Assembly (NCBI GenBank): GCA_964411505.1
Contig: CAYPLH010000025.1
Span: forward strand, 1-55,271
DNA length: 55,271 nucleotides
Source: CAYPLH01 sp964411505
GTDB taxonomy: Bacteria; Bacillota; Clostridia; CAYPLH01; DUMO01
Reading direction: 5' to 3'
Shown here one piece after another: positions 7,912 to 16,990 of this stretch (its first letter is position 1; the number at the start of each line of letters is the position of its first letter). The notes beneath the pieces were generated by a model. The model did no database searches. It was not told the origin of the DNA and worked only from the letters and a program-made list of their open reading frames with translations. The translations under genes and the position numbers were made by a program.

Positions 7912-8184
7912 ATGGCAACTCTTGGTTATTTTTTTGGAACTGTTACCCTGATTAGTGATCTTTGGACAGGAGGTGAATCACCATCAGGGTGCTATAAATT
8001 AATGACAGTCCAAAGCAGGGATGGAAATACAGTTAACTTCGTAATAACGCCAACCACTTACTTTGTGGGTCATGCAATGATATCACTTGGAGATTCGGTA
8101 ATCGGATTTTATGATTTAAATGCTCCTGCCCCTTTAATATATCCCCCACAATATAGGGCAATTGTAATGGCAAGAGTTACGTAA
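7912..8184 (+). CDS. Conserved hypothetical protein
   Basis: A 90-aa soluble protein with a strong RBS (CGGAGGAAG). It looks like a small beta-rich domain found in Clostridia: conserved-looking blocks are YFFGTVTLI near the start, GCYKLMTVQSRDG in the middle, TTYFVGHAMISLGDSVIGFYD and the end LIYPPQYRAIVMA. I know no function for it. It follows the cupin gene on the same strand with 133 bp between, so co-expression is possible. Confidence 0.65.
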   Translation: MATLGYFFGTVTLISDLWTGGESPSGCYKLMTVQSRDGNTVNFVITPTTYFVGHAMISLGDSVIGFYDLNAPAPLIYPPQYRAIVMARVT

Positions 8185-8230
8185 AATCAAAAAGTAAAGG
8201 TAGATTTTTTTTAATACCAGCTAATAAGCA

Positions 8231-8422
8231 GTGATGGTACGTAGAAATGGGCATAAGCTCTATTTTTATTCTCGATATGACAAAGATCATCGCCAGAATC
8301 ACGTGGAAATAGATTTCCTCATAACCGAGAAGAAAAAATTCGCACCTATTGAAGTTAAGTCCGGCAGCTATAAATCACATTCTTCTTTAGATAAGTTCGG
8401 GAGTGAATATTCTTTAGTGTAA
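8231..8422 (+). pseudogene. 3' fragment of a second AAA/DUF4143 ATPase gene
   Basis: Bases 8231-8405 repeat the 3' part of the intact ATPase gene below (about 9860-10035) with only about ten differences. They encode the nuclease-like tail with EIDFLI and PIEVKSG. The rest of the gene is absent and the frame ends in foreign sequence. This is the leftover of a duplicated or recombined copy. Confidence 0.8.
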
Positions 8423-8431
8423 ACGGCCTTT

Positions 8432-8623
8432 TCAGCTCATTGCTTTATATATAGTCAAAACAAACTCTTCGCCTGATTCCTGAGGAAGTGGTTGATTTGC
8501 TCCAGCTTCCTTCATTGTTTTCAATATCATGGGTATACCTCTGCCGAGCTGGTCAATATATCTGAGATTCTCCATATATTTAACTAGGAAAGGATTCAAA
8601 GCATTATCGATAGGGGTGATATT
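8432..8623 (-). pseudogene. AlbA_2/HATPase_c_4-type regulator, C-terminal fragment
   Basis: The minus strand is open from 8623 to TGA at 8432, with no start codon. It reads NPFLVKYMENLRYIDQLGRGIPMI followed by a 30-residue tail. This is the C-terminal signature of RecG-like, AlbA_2-domain ATP-binding regulators (N-x-x-L-x-x-Y-x-x-x-x-x-I-x-x-x-G-R/T-G-I). It is a different paralogue from the intact gene at 10616. A truncated relic. Confidence 0.65.
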
Positions 8624-8767
8624 TCAATTTTGCAATCCTTTCGTGCATGTTTTGATAGTTTACACCGGTCTTTCCGTGCATACCCATAAAGATTATACTC
8701 GTCCTTTCGTGACTTTTATGTTATAATTCAGATAATCGGGAATACTTTTGATATAGGAGATGATAGT

Positions 8768-10132
8768 TTGAATATCAAAAATAGTTCAACAATTTTGAAA
8801 AGAAAAATATACGATGCACTGCTATCATGGAAAAACATGAGCAACGGTGCTACTGCATTGATAATAGATGGTGCAAGGCGAGTCGGAAAAAGTTTTATTT
8901 GCGAACAGTTTGCACAGAACGAATATAAAAGCCATATTATTATAGATTTCGGTAATGCACCAAATGATATCTTAGATTTGTTTAGTAACGATAGCTACAA
9001 TCTTGATTTGTTTTTTGCAAAGCTATCAGCATTTTATTCTAAACCCCTGCACAAAAGAGGATCTGTCATCATCTTTGATGAGGTACAGCAGTTTCCTCGT
9101 GCAAGACAGCTTATCAAATATCTCGTTGCTGACGGTAGGTACGATTATATCGAAACAGGTTCTTTGATCAGTTTAAAAAAGAATGTCCAAGATATTATCA
9201 TCCCTTCTGAGGAAGAACACATTGAAATGTTTCCACTTGATTTTGAAGAGTTTCTGTGGGCATTAGGCGACAATGCAACCAGTCCATTTATCAAGCAATG
9301 CTTTGATGCAAAAGTTCCATTAGGGCAAGCTCTTCATAGAAAAATTATGAATGATTTCAGGCAGTATATTCTTGTAGGCGGAATGCCACAAGCAGTGCTT
9401 GAATATATCAAGACAAAAGATTTTGAATCTGTTGATACCATCAAGCGACGAATTTTAAAGCTGTACCGTGATGATGTTTCTAAGTTCGCAGGGGGCTATG
9501 AAGATAAGGTTTTTGCAATATTTGACGGAATACCCAGTCAGCTTTCAAAGAAAGAAAAAAAATACCGATTATCCTCTATCTCAAAGCAGGCTCGCTTCAG
9601 AAGCTACGAGGATTCTTTTGTTTGGCTGAACGAAGCAATGGTGGTCAATACTTGCTTTAATGCAACCGATCCTAATATCGGACTTTCAATGAGTGCTGAC
9701 TACACAACACAAAAATGCTATATGGGTGATACAGGACTTCTGATAACTCATACCTTTTTGGATAGTCCTTATATCGAAAACGATTTATACAAAGCAATTC
9801 TTTTTGATAAACTTGGTATAAATGAAGGAATGATTATGGAAAATGTTACTGCCCAAATGCTACGTAGAAATGGGCATAAGCTTTATTTTTATTCTCGATA
9901 TGACAAAGATCATCGCCAGAATCATATGGAAATAGATTTTCTCATAACCGAGAAGAAGAAAATCTCACCTATTGAAGTTAAGTCCGGCAGCTATAAATCA
10001 CATTCTTCTTTAGATAAGTTCAGAAGGAAGTTCTCCTCTAAAATTGCGAATTCATACATCCTCTACACCAAAGATCTAATAATTAAGGATGATATCATTC
10101 ACCTTCCAATTTATATGGCGATGTTTTTATAA
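8768..10132 (+). CDS. AAA_14 / DUF4143 ATPase
   Basis: A 454-aa protein of the AAA_14 + DUF4143 family, common in gut and anaerobic Firmicutes and of unproven function. Walker A is GARRVGKS near residue 35 and Walker B is VIIFDEVQQF near residue 98. The C-terminal DUF4143 part carries YMGDTGLLITH and a restriction-nuclease-like core with EIDFLI and IEVKSG (PD-(D/E)xK-like). TTG start with AGGAG upstream. Length is normal. A near-identical 3' fragment lies just upstream at 8231, showing that this family recombines here. Roles suggested for the family (defence, toxin-like) are not established. Confidence 0.85.
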   Translation: MNIKNSSTILKRKIYDALLSWKNMSNGATALIIDGARRVGKSFICEQFAQNEYKSHIIIDFGNAPNDILDLFSNDSYNLDLFFAKLSAFYSKPLHKRGSVIIFDEVQQFPRARQLIKYLVADGRYDYIETGSLISLKKNVQDIIIPSEEEHIEMFPLDFEEFLWALGDNATSPFIKQCFDAKVPLGQALHRKIMNDFRQYILVGGMPQAVLEYIKTKDFESVDTIKRRILKLYRDDVSKFAGGYEDKVFAIFDGIPSQLSKKEKKYRLSSISKQARFRSYEDSFVWLNEAMVVNTCFNATDPNIGLSMSADYTTQKCYMGDTGLLITHTFLDSPYIENDLYKAILFDKLGINEGMIMENVTAQMLRRNGHKLYFYSRYDKDHRQNHMEIDFLITEKKKISPIEVKSGSYKSHSSLDKFRRKFSSKIANSYILYTKDLIIKDDIIHLPIYMAMFL

Positions 10133-10152
10133 TACGATCATAACCCAGAAAG

Positions 10153-10437
10153 TTAAGCCACAAGGAACGTAATAATCTTTGGATCTTCGAGTCTGTTTCA
10201 GGGTATGGCACACAAAAACGTTCACATGCAAAGCAAGCTGCACTTTTTAGAATAGCATAATATGTCTTTTGCACGCTCATCAGTCTGTTATTCTTCTGTA
10301 CCCATGGTATACTCACTGCATTGCTGGACGAATAACCGCTTTCTACACGTTTGCCGTTTATCCAAATCTCTTTGATTGACATAGCCTGGAAAACCTTTAT
10401 CATTACTCCACAAACTAGAATTATAATATATTTTCAT
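10153..10437 (-). pseudogene. Deleted copy of the 345-aa GIIGGADGPT-like protein gene
   Basis: Starts at the same ATG context (AAGGTGAGTAA ATG, 10437) as the intact gene at 13544, and even the upstream 45 bp match. After about 19 codons it jumps 212 bp, joined exactly at CCTGGAA, a 7-bp word that flanks the missing segment in the intact copy (13280-13286 and 13492-13498). 212 is not a multiple of three, so the frame is shifted. Homology then continues to about 10153, where the copy ends. It is a dead duplicate. Confidence 0.85.
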
Positions 10438-10516
10438 TTACTCACCTTTTGTTTAGCTGTTGCCTAACCCAATCTATTCTTTATTCTGACTATAATTGGT
10501 AAAGGAAGCAAGGAGA

Positions 10517-10576
10517 GCAGGATTTTTTTTTACTCCTGCAACAATCCTACAAATAATGCGAAGTTGACGCATTATT
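10517..10576 (-). terminator. Hairpins downstream of the AlbA_2 regulator gene
   Basis: AATAATGCG / CGCATTATT (10552-10560 with 10568-10576) is a perfect 9-bp stem 40 bases past the stop at 10616. GCAGGA / TCCTGC (10517-10539 region) follows it, with an A/T-only loop. They probably end the leftward transcript, though the U-tracts are poor. Confidence 0.5.
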
Positions 10577-10615
10577 ATTGAAATTCCCCGTATGCCAATT
10601 TTCTTCGCTTACATT

Positions 10616-11902
10616 CTACTTCACTACATACCTTGTCAGCCTGCCACTGCCAACTTTTGTAATCATCTCTTTTTCCTGCATTTCTTTGAGCATGTTAATG
10701 GCTTGAGTTGTACCAACCCCCAAAACTTCCTCAACATCAGAACGATTAATTTCTTTTTGATTCTCAAACAATCTTAATATAGGCAAGTACTTTTCATTTT
10801 CTGCACTTACTTTTTGCGCATGTATATTTGGTAAAACTACTCGAAATGCACCTTCTACATTCTCAAACTTAGGCTGTACCGGTAAACCTTTATAGCAGCT
10901 GATTATCTTACTAATACCTGTTCCGTATGCCTCAATTAACTTCATTCTATAAAATAGGCTTGCAAGTTTTTCATTTCTAGATTGAGATGCTCCCAGCATA
11001 GCTGCCTCTAATGATAATCCAGATACCAGTCCACCTAAGGAGATAAACTCTAAACGGTCAGAAAAAAGGTTTATAAATGTGCTGCCACTAAAAGAATAAT
11101 CCCTGTGAACAATTGCGTTAAGCAATGCTTCACGAACAGCATCTTCTGGATAATCCCGCTCGTCGTTTCTTAGTAAATCATGGAAGGTTGCTTTTGTACC
11201 ATTATAGAAATTTATAGCTTTATAGGCATCTGTAAGCTGAGCAAACAGTGAACCAATAAGTTCTTTTCTATCCTTAAACACCAGCTTATCTGTGCCTTGA
11301 AAAATTGCAAATTTGATAGAGTGTTTACATTGGTCTGAAACAAGCAACCCCATATTTGTGTAAATATCATCAGAAGAAAGGATGCCTAAATTTTTCATTT
11401 GAACTCCAGTAAATTCCAAACCTCTTTTTTTCAATTCCTCACCTAGTCTATTAAAAGTCAACTCTTGAACTAGAGAACGGTTTGCTTCAAATGAATCACC
11501 ATCTGTCATTTTAATCATCATGCGGATAGCATCTTCAGATGCCGGAGCAGATGTTGTTCCACTTCTAACATATACACCTGCTGGTTTAAGACCTTTATCT
11601 AATAGGTAATAAGGTTTTTTTGTGCCTTGGTTGACAGTTAATTTAATAAAAAACTTCTTTTCTTTTTCCAGTAACTCAATATTAATAAACATGGAAACAT
11701 CAGGGCGAATACTATCTCTTAAAGAATTTGATATTTGTTGCATCACAAAGTCAGCATTATCAACACCAATAATTTCTCCACTGTTTTGTACACCTATATA
11801 GATTGTTCCACCGCTTGTATTTGCAAAGGCAACAATTTCTTTCTTTAAATCCGAAGTATATATTTCTTTTAATTCAATAGATTCACTTTCATATAATTTC
11901 AT
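10616..11902 (-). CDS. AlbA_2-domain ATP-binding transcriptional regulator
   Basis: A 428-aa protein with an N-terminal AlbA_2 (Schlafen-type) domain: ESIELKE at the start, then IVAFANTSGGTIYIGV and IIGVDNAD. A central HATPase_c_4 region has REALLNAIVHRDYS and the late motif LIEAYGTGISKI. A C-terminal winged helix covers about the last 65 residues (IGVG...TTQAINMLKEM type). Such proteins are predicted DNA-binding regulators in anaerobes. I place the start at ATG 11902, where AGGAG precedes and the AlbA_2 domain begins. The frame upstream to 11998 is extra. It stands alone among fragments and has no obvious partner gene. Confidence 0.82.
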   Translation of the reverse strand: MKLYESESIELKEIYTSDLKKEIVAFANTSGGTIYIGVQNSGEIIGVDNADFVMQQISNSLRDSIRPDVSMFINIELLEKEKKFFIKLTVNQGTKKPYYLLDKGLKPAGVYVRSGTTSAPASEDAIRMMIKMTDGDSFEANRSLVQELTFNRLGEELKKRGLEFTGVQMKNLGILSSDDIYTNMGLLVSDQCKHSIKFAIFQGTDKLVFKDRKELIGSLFAQLTDAYKAINFYNGTKATFHDLLRNDERDYPEDAVREALLNAIVHRDYSFSGSTFINLFSDRLEFISLGGLVSGLSLEAAMLGASQSRNEKLASLFYRMKLIEAYGTGISKIISCYKGLPVQPKFENVEGAFRVVLPNIHAQKVSAENEKYLPILRLFENQKEINRSDVEEVLGVGTTQAINMLKEMQEKEMITKVGSGRLTRYVVK

Positions 11903-11998
11903 AATGCCACTCCTTATATCAGTTTCCATCACTTCTAACGCAATGCTAACACAATTAGTGATAGAAAGCAAGTAGAACAGTTTGACAGTATACGACAA

Positions 11999-12506
11999 AG
12001 GGATAGTAGCTCCTAGAAAAACATACAGGGATCAAATCGTCAACATAAGTTCATTCATAATTTAATTTGGTCTTTCTCTTGTATCCCTATGTGAGTAATG
12101 TAAATTTTTTTTTTCTATTATATTGCCATTCGGCTGCTTTATAAGCAATGCTCGTTTGCTGCAGCTAGTGCACTTAGACGGTGGACCGGGTAATATGGAT
12201 TAGGTTCGCTTACTTTGCAGTTATATGGCGTCAAAACAAACTTGTATTATTGAATTGCTCAGGAATTTTACCGTATTCTACTATGACTTGCAAAATTACT
12301 GAAATGGGTGGTACTAAAGCCAAGAATTATAGCACTTGTCACATCAACCTGCTTGGCTCCCAGTCCAACATTCAGGCTGCTTAGCATAAAGGATGCAGGT
12401 TTAAGTATAAATTTCCGAACATTATTGTCTGTATTATCTTCCTTTTGATGTTAATCGGAATAGTTGCTACTGCATTGTTCCCTCTCTGCTCACATAAAGT
12501 CATATA
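11999..12506. other. Intergenic region with decayed pieces
   Basis: No intact gene. On the minus strand around 12280-12330 the frame reads FSTTHFSNFA, matching FSTTHFSDFA of the SLH protein at 14663, so a shred of a paralogous gene is present. On the plus strand 12400-12510 encodes a single hydrophobic helix without a start codon, perhaps the end of a lost membrane protein. Confidence 0.4.
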
Positions 12507-13544
12507 TTAAAAATGTTTCTTAAAATTATATTCCTTACTCTCAATTTTTTTTATATTAATACCCTCAAGTAAAAAATGTGATATGCTGTCCTTTTTAAAG
12601 CTTGGAACAGAAAAACAGATATTCAGCGGCAACCCGTGCATACCACGCGGAATTTCCTTTTCTCCTCCCACTTTTGAAACAAAAACAGAAGTAGGACCGG
12701 ATGCCCCGCCAATTATTCCTACAGATGAAGCTGCTGCAAGTCCTAACCGATCTTCCCTTGATTCTGTAAAATGTATGCTGCTGTCAAACTGCAGACCATC
12801 CCCTTTGGGCAAGGCTGGCTCAATCTCATACAATGACTGTGCAGCATAAAAGCTACGGTTTATGTTTGCACCCAGTGGCATTTCCACTAATTCTGCTTTT
12901 TGAAAGTATAATGTATGGGCTATGCCTGTCATAGGATGCCTGAAAGAAGCTACCTTTTGATCTTCTTTGCCTAACATATCAAATTGAATGTTCAATGGGT
13001 AAAACTTCTGCACAGAGTGGGTAGACAGCTTCAAGCTGTCTATTCTTTTAAGCCGCAAGGAACATAATAATCTTTGGATCTTCGAGTCTGTTTCAGGGTA
13101 TGGCACACAAAAACGTTCACATGCAAAGCAATCTGTGTTTTTTAGAATAGCAGAATATGTCTTTTGCACACTCATCAATTTGTTATTCTTCTGTGCCCAT
13201 GGTATACTCACGGCATTGCTGGACGAATAACCGCTTTCTACACGTTTGCCATTTATCCAAATCTCTTTGATTGACATAGCCTGGAAGGGGTGCTCCTGCC
13301 TTGCACAGCGCTTTTGCAAAGGTGTCAATTTTTCTTCTGTGTTTTCATACTTTTCAAAAAATTCCCGGAGCTTGGCTTCATCTAATACTGTGATGATATC
13401 AAAAACTATACCTTCCGGAAATCTATATATAACGGGTATATAGCGCTTAGTTCCTGCGTACTCAAATTGCCAGTTTACCCTTTGCGGTAATCCTGGAAAA
13501 CCTTTATCATTACTCCATAAACTAGAATTGTAATATATTTTCAT
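12507..13544 (-). CDS. Uncharacterised 345-aa protein with a GIIGGADGPT-like motif
   Basis: RBS AAGGTGAGTAA precedes the ATG. The N-terminal 85 residues and a central Cys-containing block (CFACERFCVPYPETDSK) are followed by a C-terminal part with SVGIIGGASGPTSVFVS near residue 285. That motif closely resembles GIIGGADGPTAIF, known from the beta subunit of Na+-translocating decarboxylases and scattered in other clostridial proteins. The rest does not look like a decarboxylase and has no clear membrane helices. Function is unknown. A truncated, frameshifted copy lies at 10153. Confidence 0.6.
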   Translation of the reverse strand: MKIYYNSSLWSNDKGFPGLPQRVNWQFEYAGTKRYIPVIYRFPEGIVFDIITVLDEAKLREFFEKYENTEEKLTPLQKRCARQEHPFQAMSIKEIWINGKRVESGYSSSNAVSIPWAQKNNKLMSVQKTYSAILKNTDCFACERFCVPYPETDSKIQRLLCSLRLKRIDSLKLSTHSVQKFYPLNIQFDMLGKEDQKVASFRHPMTGIAHTLYFQKAELVEMPLGANINRSFYAAQSLYEIEPALPKGDGLQFDSSIHFTESREDRLGLAAASSVGIIGGASGPTSVFVSKVGGEKEIPRGMHGLPLNICFSVPSFKKDSISHFLLEGINIKKIESKEYNFKKHF

Positions 13545-13608
13545 TTACTCACCTTTTGTTTAGCTGTTGCCCAACCCAATCTATTCTTTATATTAACTGT
13601 CTGATTCA

Positions 13609-13830
13609 TCAGAAGTATTTTCGTCCCTGTAAGGGTTTTTGGCATTTGCCATCTTGTTGTATATATTTTCGTTTGTGATAAGTTCCGACACCACAGTAAC
13701 AAATTCTGTTTTCATCTGTTCCAACCAAAACTAATGTTCCAGCTGTAAGCCCCTCAGGCCTTTCGGTCACATTCCTTAAAACGACCACCGGTTTTTTCAT
13801 TCTAGTTCGTACTTTGTAACTGATACACAC
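13609..13830 (-). pseudogene. UDP-GlcNAc 2-epimerase (WecB-type) fragment
   Basis: Residues 11-43 (KKPVVVLRNVTERPEGLTAG and LVLVGTDE) match the conserved near-C-terminal block of non-hydrolysing UDP-N-acetylglucosamine 2-epimerases. The enzyme is about 370 aa; only 30-40 residues remain, followed by unrelated basic sequence. Non-functional relic. Confidence 0.65.
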
Positions 13831-13840
13831 AACCTATAAA

Positions 13841-14362
13841 TTATCTACAATAACTGTCGTTCCAAAGCTGTGCTTCTATATATTTATATTGGTCCTTAAT
13901 GCTGTCAAGAAATGTATCAATGTTTCCATAGTGACTAATCAATTCAAAAAGCGTATTTTTTAAAAACGGATTCTTTCTTTCGGGTTTACCCATTTTTGAA
14001 TTGCTATCGCCGAACGTAAAACTAATATGTTTTACATTAATACTGCTTAATGGCAGTCTGGTTATTGGACCACTGTCAAACCATTCGTATAGATAATCAC
14101 TTCTTTGCAGAACGAAATATAAGGGGTGTTCAGTCTCAGGCTCGCCACCTAATTTAGTAAACCAGTCATGTAACCATTTTTCGGTGCGTATTCTTCTCGG
14201 ATAGTAATTTGCAAAATCGGCAAGCCTATAAAAAGCTTCACCCTTATATTGTTCTGATAGCTTTTTGGCAAGCAAAAAAGCTTCTATTTCAGGAAGTCTC
14301 GTTATACTTTTCAAAGGTGTGCAATTAGGATTGCAATAATTAACAATATATATTTCCTGCAT
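13841..14362 (-). CDS. Hypothetical protein (173 aa)
   Basis: An uninterrupted frame starting MQEIYIVNYCNPNCTPLKSI. Predicted soluble, alpha/beta, rich in aromatic residues, with RLADFANYYPRRIRTEKWLH and a KHISFTFGDS strand. No family recognised. The start has only GGGGGAG about 8 bases upstream. It lies 11 bases upstream of an epimerase fragment on the same strand and is surrounded by debris, but the composition looks like a real protein. Confidence 0.5.
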   Translation of the reverse strand: MQEIYIVNYCNPNCTPLKSITRLPEIEAFLLAKKLSEQYKGEAFYRLADFANYYPRRIRTEKWLHDWFTKLGGEPETEHPLYFVLQRSDYLYEWFDSGPITRLPLSSINVKHISFTFGDSNSKMGKPERKNPFLKNTLFELISHYGNIDTFLDSIKDQYKYIEAQLWNDSYCR

Positions 14363-14402
14363 TTTGGCTCCCCCAGCGCATAATATAATCTTTAGTTCGT
14401 AT

Positions 14403-14543
14403 TTAAAAATGTGATAAAATTTTCTCTATCAAATCATCATAAGAAATTTTTGAAAAATCTGTTGCATCTACGTTAATTATAACGTCCCCATACTTAAAAT
14501 TTCCACAAACTTGCGCCACCGGTTTAAACACCTCATAGTATTA
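14403..14543 (-). pseudogene. C-terminal gene fragment, family unknown
   Basis: The minus strand is open from about 14543 to TAA at 14403 without a start. It reads FKPVAQVCGNFKYGDVIINVDATD followed by a 16-residue end. The amphipathic, protein-like pattern suggests the tail of a nucleotide- or sugar-binding enzyme, but I cannot name it. The rest of 14363-14662 shows nothing. Confidence 0.35.
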
Positions 14544-14662
14544 CAATCCAACCTCTACTCTACATATATCTATAATCATTCAACACTTATTTACAAAATC
14601 CTTCTTTTAAATACAAACCTTTGTAAAATTTTATAAGAAGTTCTTCAAAACCATAGATTCCC

Positions 14663-15471
14663 TTAGCGCCGGTCAGCTGTCATCAGATTATACAAAAGCT
14701 GAGCCATTTCCACTCTTGTGGTTGTGCTGTGCGGCATTAACATTCCGGCGTAACCATTGACAACACCCATTTCAACTAACAGCGTCATTGCCTCTTTCGC
14801 CCAAGAGTCGATTTGATCTGCGTCAATGAAGTCAGAAAGCGTCCTGCTAGAGTAGATTGCATCCAAAGGCAACTGCTTGATAACGCCCAATGCGTTATAT
14901 AACAGTGTAAACATTTCCTGACGGGTGACCTCTTTCAAAGGAGCAAACAGGTTTTTTCCTACACCAATTGATATACCAAGCCGTTTTGCTGCTGCTAGGT
15001 AGCCAGTATACCAGGTATTCCCGGCGTCTGAGAAGTTATCCATTGGATTTGTAACCGGTGCTATGCCATAGGTTTTCATTATTAAGGTTATTGCCTGTCC
15101 CCTGGTCAAGCTGCTATTCGGGCCGAAATTGCCATTACCGGTTCCAATGGTGATTTCCCTTGCCGCAATGAAGCTTACTGCCCTGTTATACCAAGCACCA
15201 TCGGACACATCCTGAAAGCGTACCTGATTAATCGCCACTGCAAAATCACTGAAATGGGTAGTACTAAAGCTAACAGCTCCAGTGGACTGCATATAATATC
15301 CGTTTGGTATGGTTATGATATTTCCTTGTGTATCTATATACCAAACGACAATACTTTCTGAACTTTCTTCCTCGGCTGCCGTCGGAGTGTATGGGATTGA
15401 TACCATTACAGGAGCAGAGGGATTGTTCCAAGCAGTTTTTATACCGTCCAGCGTAAGCACAAGCTGAAGGC
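14663..15471 (-). pseudogene. S-layer homology protein, C-terminal part cut by a REP element
   Basis: About 265 residues remain. A short stretch ends in VSFSTTHFSDFAVAI, then come three SLH domains (about residues 92-140, 150-200 and 210-262), with FQDVSDGAWYNRAVSFIAAR, FSDAGNTWYTGYLAAAKRLG and FIDADQIDSWAKEAMTLLVE as signature segments. SLH triplets bind pyruvylated cell-wall polymers. The frame is open up to the REP-type element at 15472 and no signal peptide exists, so the N-terminal part was lost at or before that insertion. A matching shred near 12285 suggests paralogues. Confidence 0.75.
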
Positions 15472-15651
15472 AGACAGGGGACGGTTCTGTGTCTTATTAT
15501 TCCCACCTCTCCACAATCCCCTTGCGTATGCATATTAATTACTTATTTATTATCATACTTAAACTATTTACGGCTACAACTGTCATTTTAAACGTTCAAA
15601 CTGTCACACGCTCAACACAAATAATAAGACACAGAACCGTCCCCTGTCTTA
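15472..15651. mobile_element. REP/RAYT-derived MITE, copy 1 (180 bp)
   Basis: Ends are inverted repeats, AGACAGGGGACGGTTCTGTG... and its complement, each itself part of a REP-like unit. It is nearly identical to 31262-31447. The minus strand next to its left end reads AAGGGGATTGTGGAGAGGTG, matching the last codons of the RAYT gene at 54214, so it is an internally deleted RAYT element. Insertion cuts the SLH gene. Confidence 0.8.
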
Positions 15652-15731
15652 CTCTTGAAGAAGCCAAAAAGGTTTACCCCCAATTTCTCTTTGATAGTCT
15701 CCATGGGCATAGTGCTCATTGTGATTATTTT

Positions 15732-16895
15732 TTACTGTTCATTTATTTTTACTCCCTTTGAAGCTAAAATAGCTTGAAGCTTTCTTACATCAATATGTGA
15801 AAACCTATTGCACTCATCATTTATTAAGGATGCAGCCGTACCTGCTGCTTCACCTGTAACTGCACATGTAGGAATTGCCCTTGTGATATCCCACATGTCT
15901 GTTGTAACCGATATGCATCTTCCAGCGGTTATCAGGTTTTTTATTCTGCTCCCATACAGGCACCTGAAAGGTATGTTAAATACAGGACCTCGTTTTCTCC
16001 AGTCACCGGTCATACCGATACTGTCTGAAAAGGCTTTTCTCTCTTCACTTTCACTAAGTTCGTACAACCCTGAAAGTCGTCTTGTCATTCTGAATTCAGG
16101 GACGAAAGGTATCGAGGTCGGAAATATATTTTCATCACCAGTTTTTTTTCGGTTATTTAAAATCTCTTTCAGGATAGCGGTATGCCCGTCAATTATCATT
16201 GCATTGATATCGTCGGTTTTTGTACCATCATACACTCTGTCTGTCTCACGTAATTCCTCATACAAGGGTGTGGCAAGTTTTTGTAAGGTTATGCCATTCT
16301 TTGAACCAGAATAATACCAGGCAGCAAACTTGTTCTGTTTGAACACCTCGGTAGTCTCATCGGCATAATAACATATATTGGCATCACCTGTCGCATCAAC
16401 CACAGCTTTTAGAGATATTGCAAGATGTCCTTCTTTGTTATTTAACATAACCATCTCGATTTTATCATTATTTTTATGAACATCAGTTATAACCGAATCA
16501 TAGATAATTTCTACACCTTCGGAAATCAGAAGCTGTTCGGAAAGAATTGCAAACAAATATGGATTGTACTGAACCAAGAACCTAGTTTTGATCTTATCTT
16601 CTGTTGTTCCACCTTCTAGCCAGGCTTTGGGGTAATTCTTTTCATAACCATGCTTTATTGATAATCTTAGCAGTTCCTCACCAATTCCATATATAATTTG
16701 ATTTCCACACCCATCGCAGAGCGGCAGGTAAATAGTAATCATTCCAAGAGTCGCCAATCCTCCTAATGCACATTGTTTTTCAACAAGTACAACCTTTGCA
16801 CCATTTCTTGCGGCTGCTAAAGCTGATGAAATACCAGCTATTCCACCTCCTGCAACCAAAACATCACATTCTTTAAAAATTGTATAGCTTTTCAT
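15732..16895 (-). CDS. FAD-dependent oxidoreductase (FAD_oxidored family)
   Basis: A cytosolic flavoprotein of about 387 aa. The dinucleotide-binding motif is VLVAGGGIAGISSALAAARNG (just after residue 10), followed by VVLVEKQCALGGLAT. GDANICYYA and the late FAD motif ITAGRCISVT...AIPTCAVTGEAAGTAA are typical of FAD_oxidored (PF12831-type) proteins often found in sugar-acid loci. ATG 16895 is chosen (TGAGGA upstream); ATG 16913 is possible. It is the last gene of the transporter operon. Likely redox chemistry on a sugar-derived intermediate; substrate unknown. Confidence 0.82.
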   Translation of the reverse strand: MKSYTIFKECDVLVAGGGIAGISSALAAARNGAKVVLVEKQCALGGLATLGMITIYLPLCDGCGNQIIYGIGEELLRLSIKHGYEKNYPKAWLEGGTTEDKIKTRFLVQYNPYLFAILSEQLLISEGVEIIYDSVITDVHKNNDKIEMVMLNNKEGHLAISLKAVVDATGDANICYYADETTEVFKQNKFAAWYYSGSKNGITLQKLATPLYEELRETDRVYDGTKTDDINAMIIDGHTAILKEILNNRKKTGDENIFPTSIPFVPEFRMTRRLSGLYELSESEERKAFSDSIGMTGDWRKRGPVFNIPFRCLYGSRIKNLITAGRCISVTTDMWDITRAIPTCAVTGEAAGTAASLINDECNRFSHIDVRKLQAILASKGVKINEQ

Positions 16896-16990
16896 AGTGA
16901 TAGAAATCCTCATTTTATAACAAAATCATTGCATGTGTTTTAAACTCTACATAAACCATGATTTAGCCTCTCGCTGACAGCTATGAAACC

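Noticed and set aside
15489..15761. A 90-aa plus-strand protein
   Set aside because: Its frame runs through the REP-derived MITE, so most of it is element sequence. The part after 15651 is too short to support a gene.
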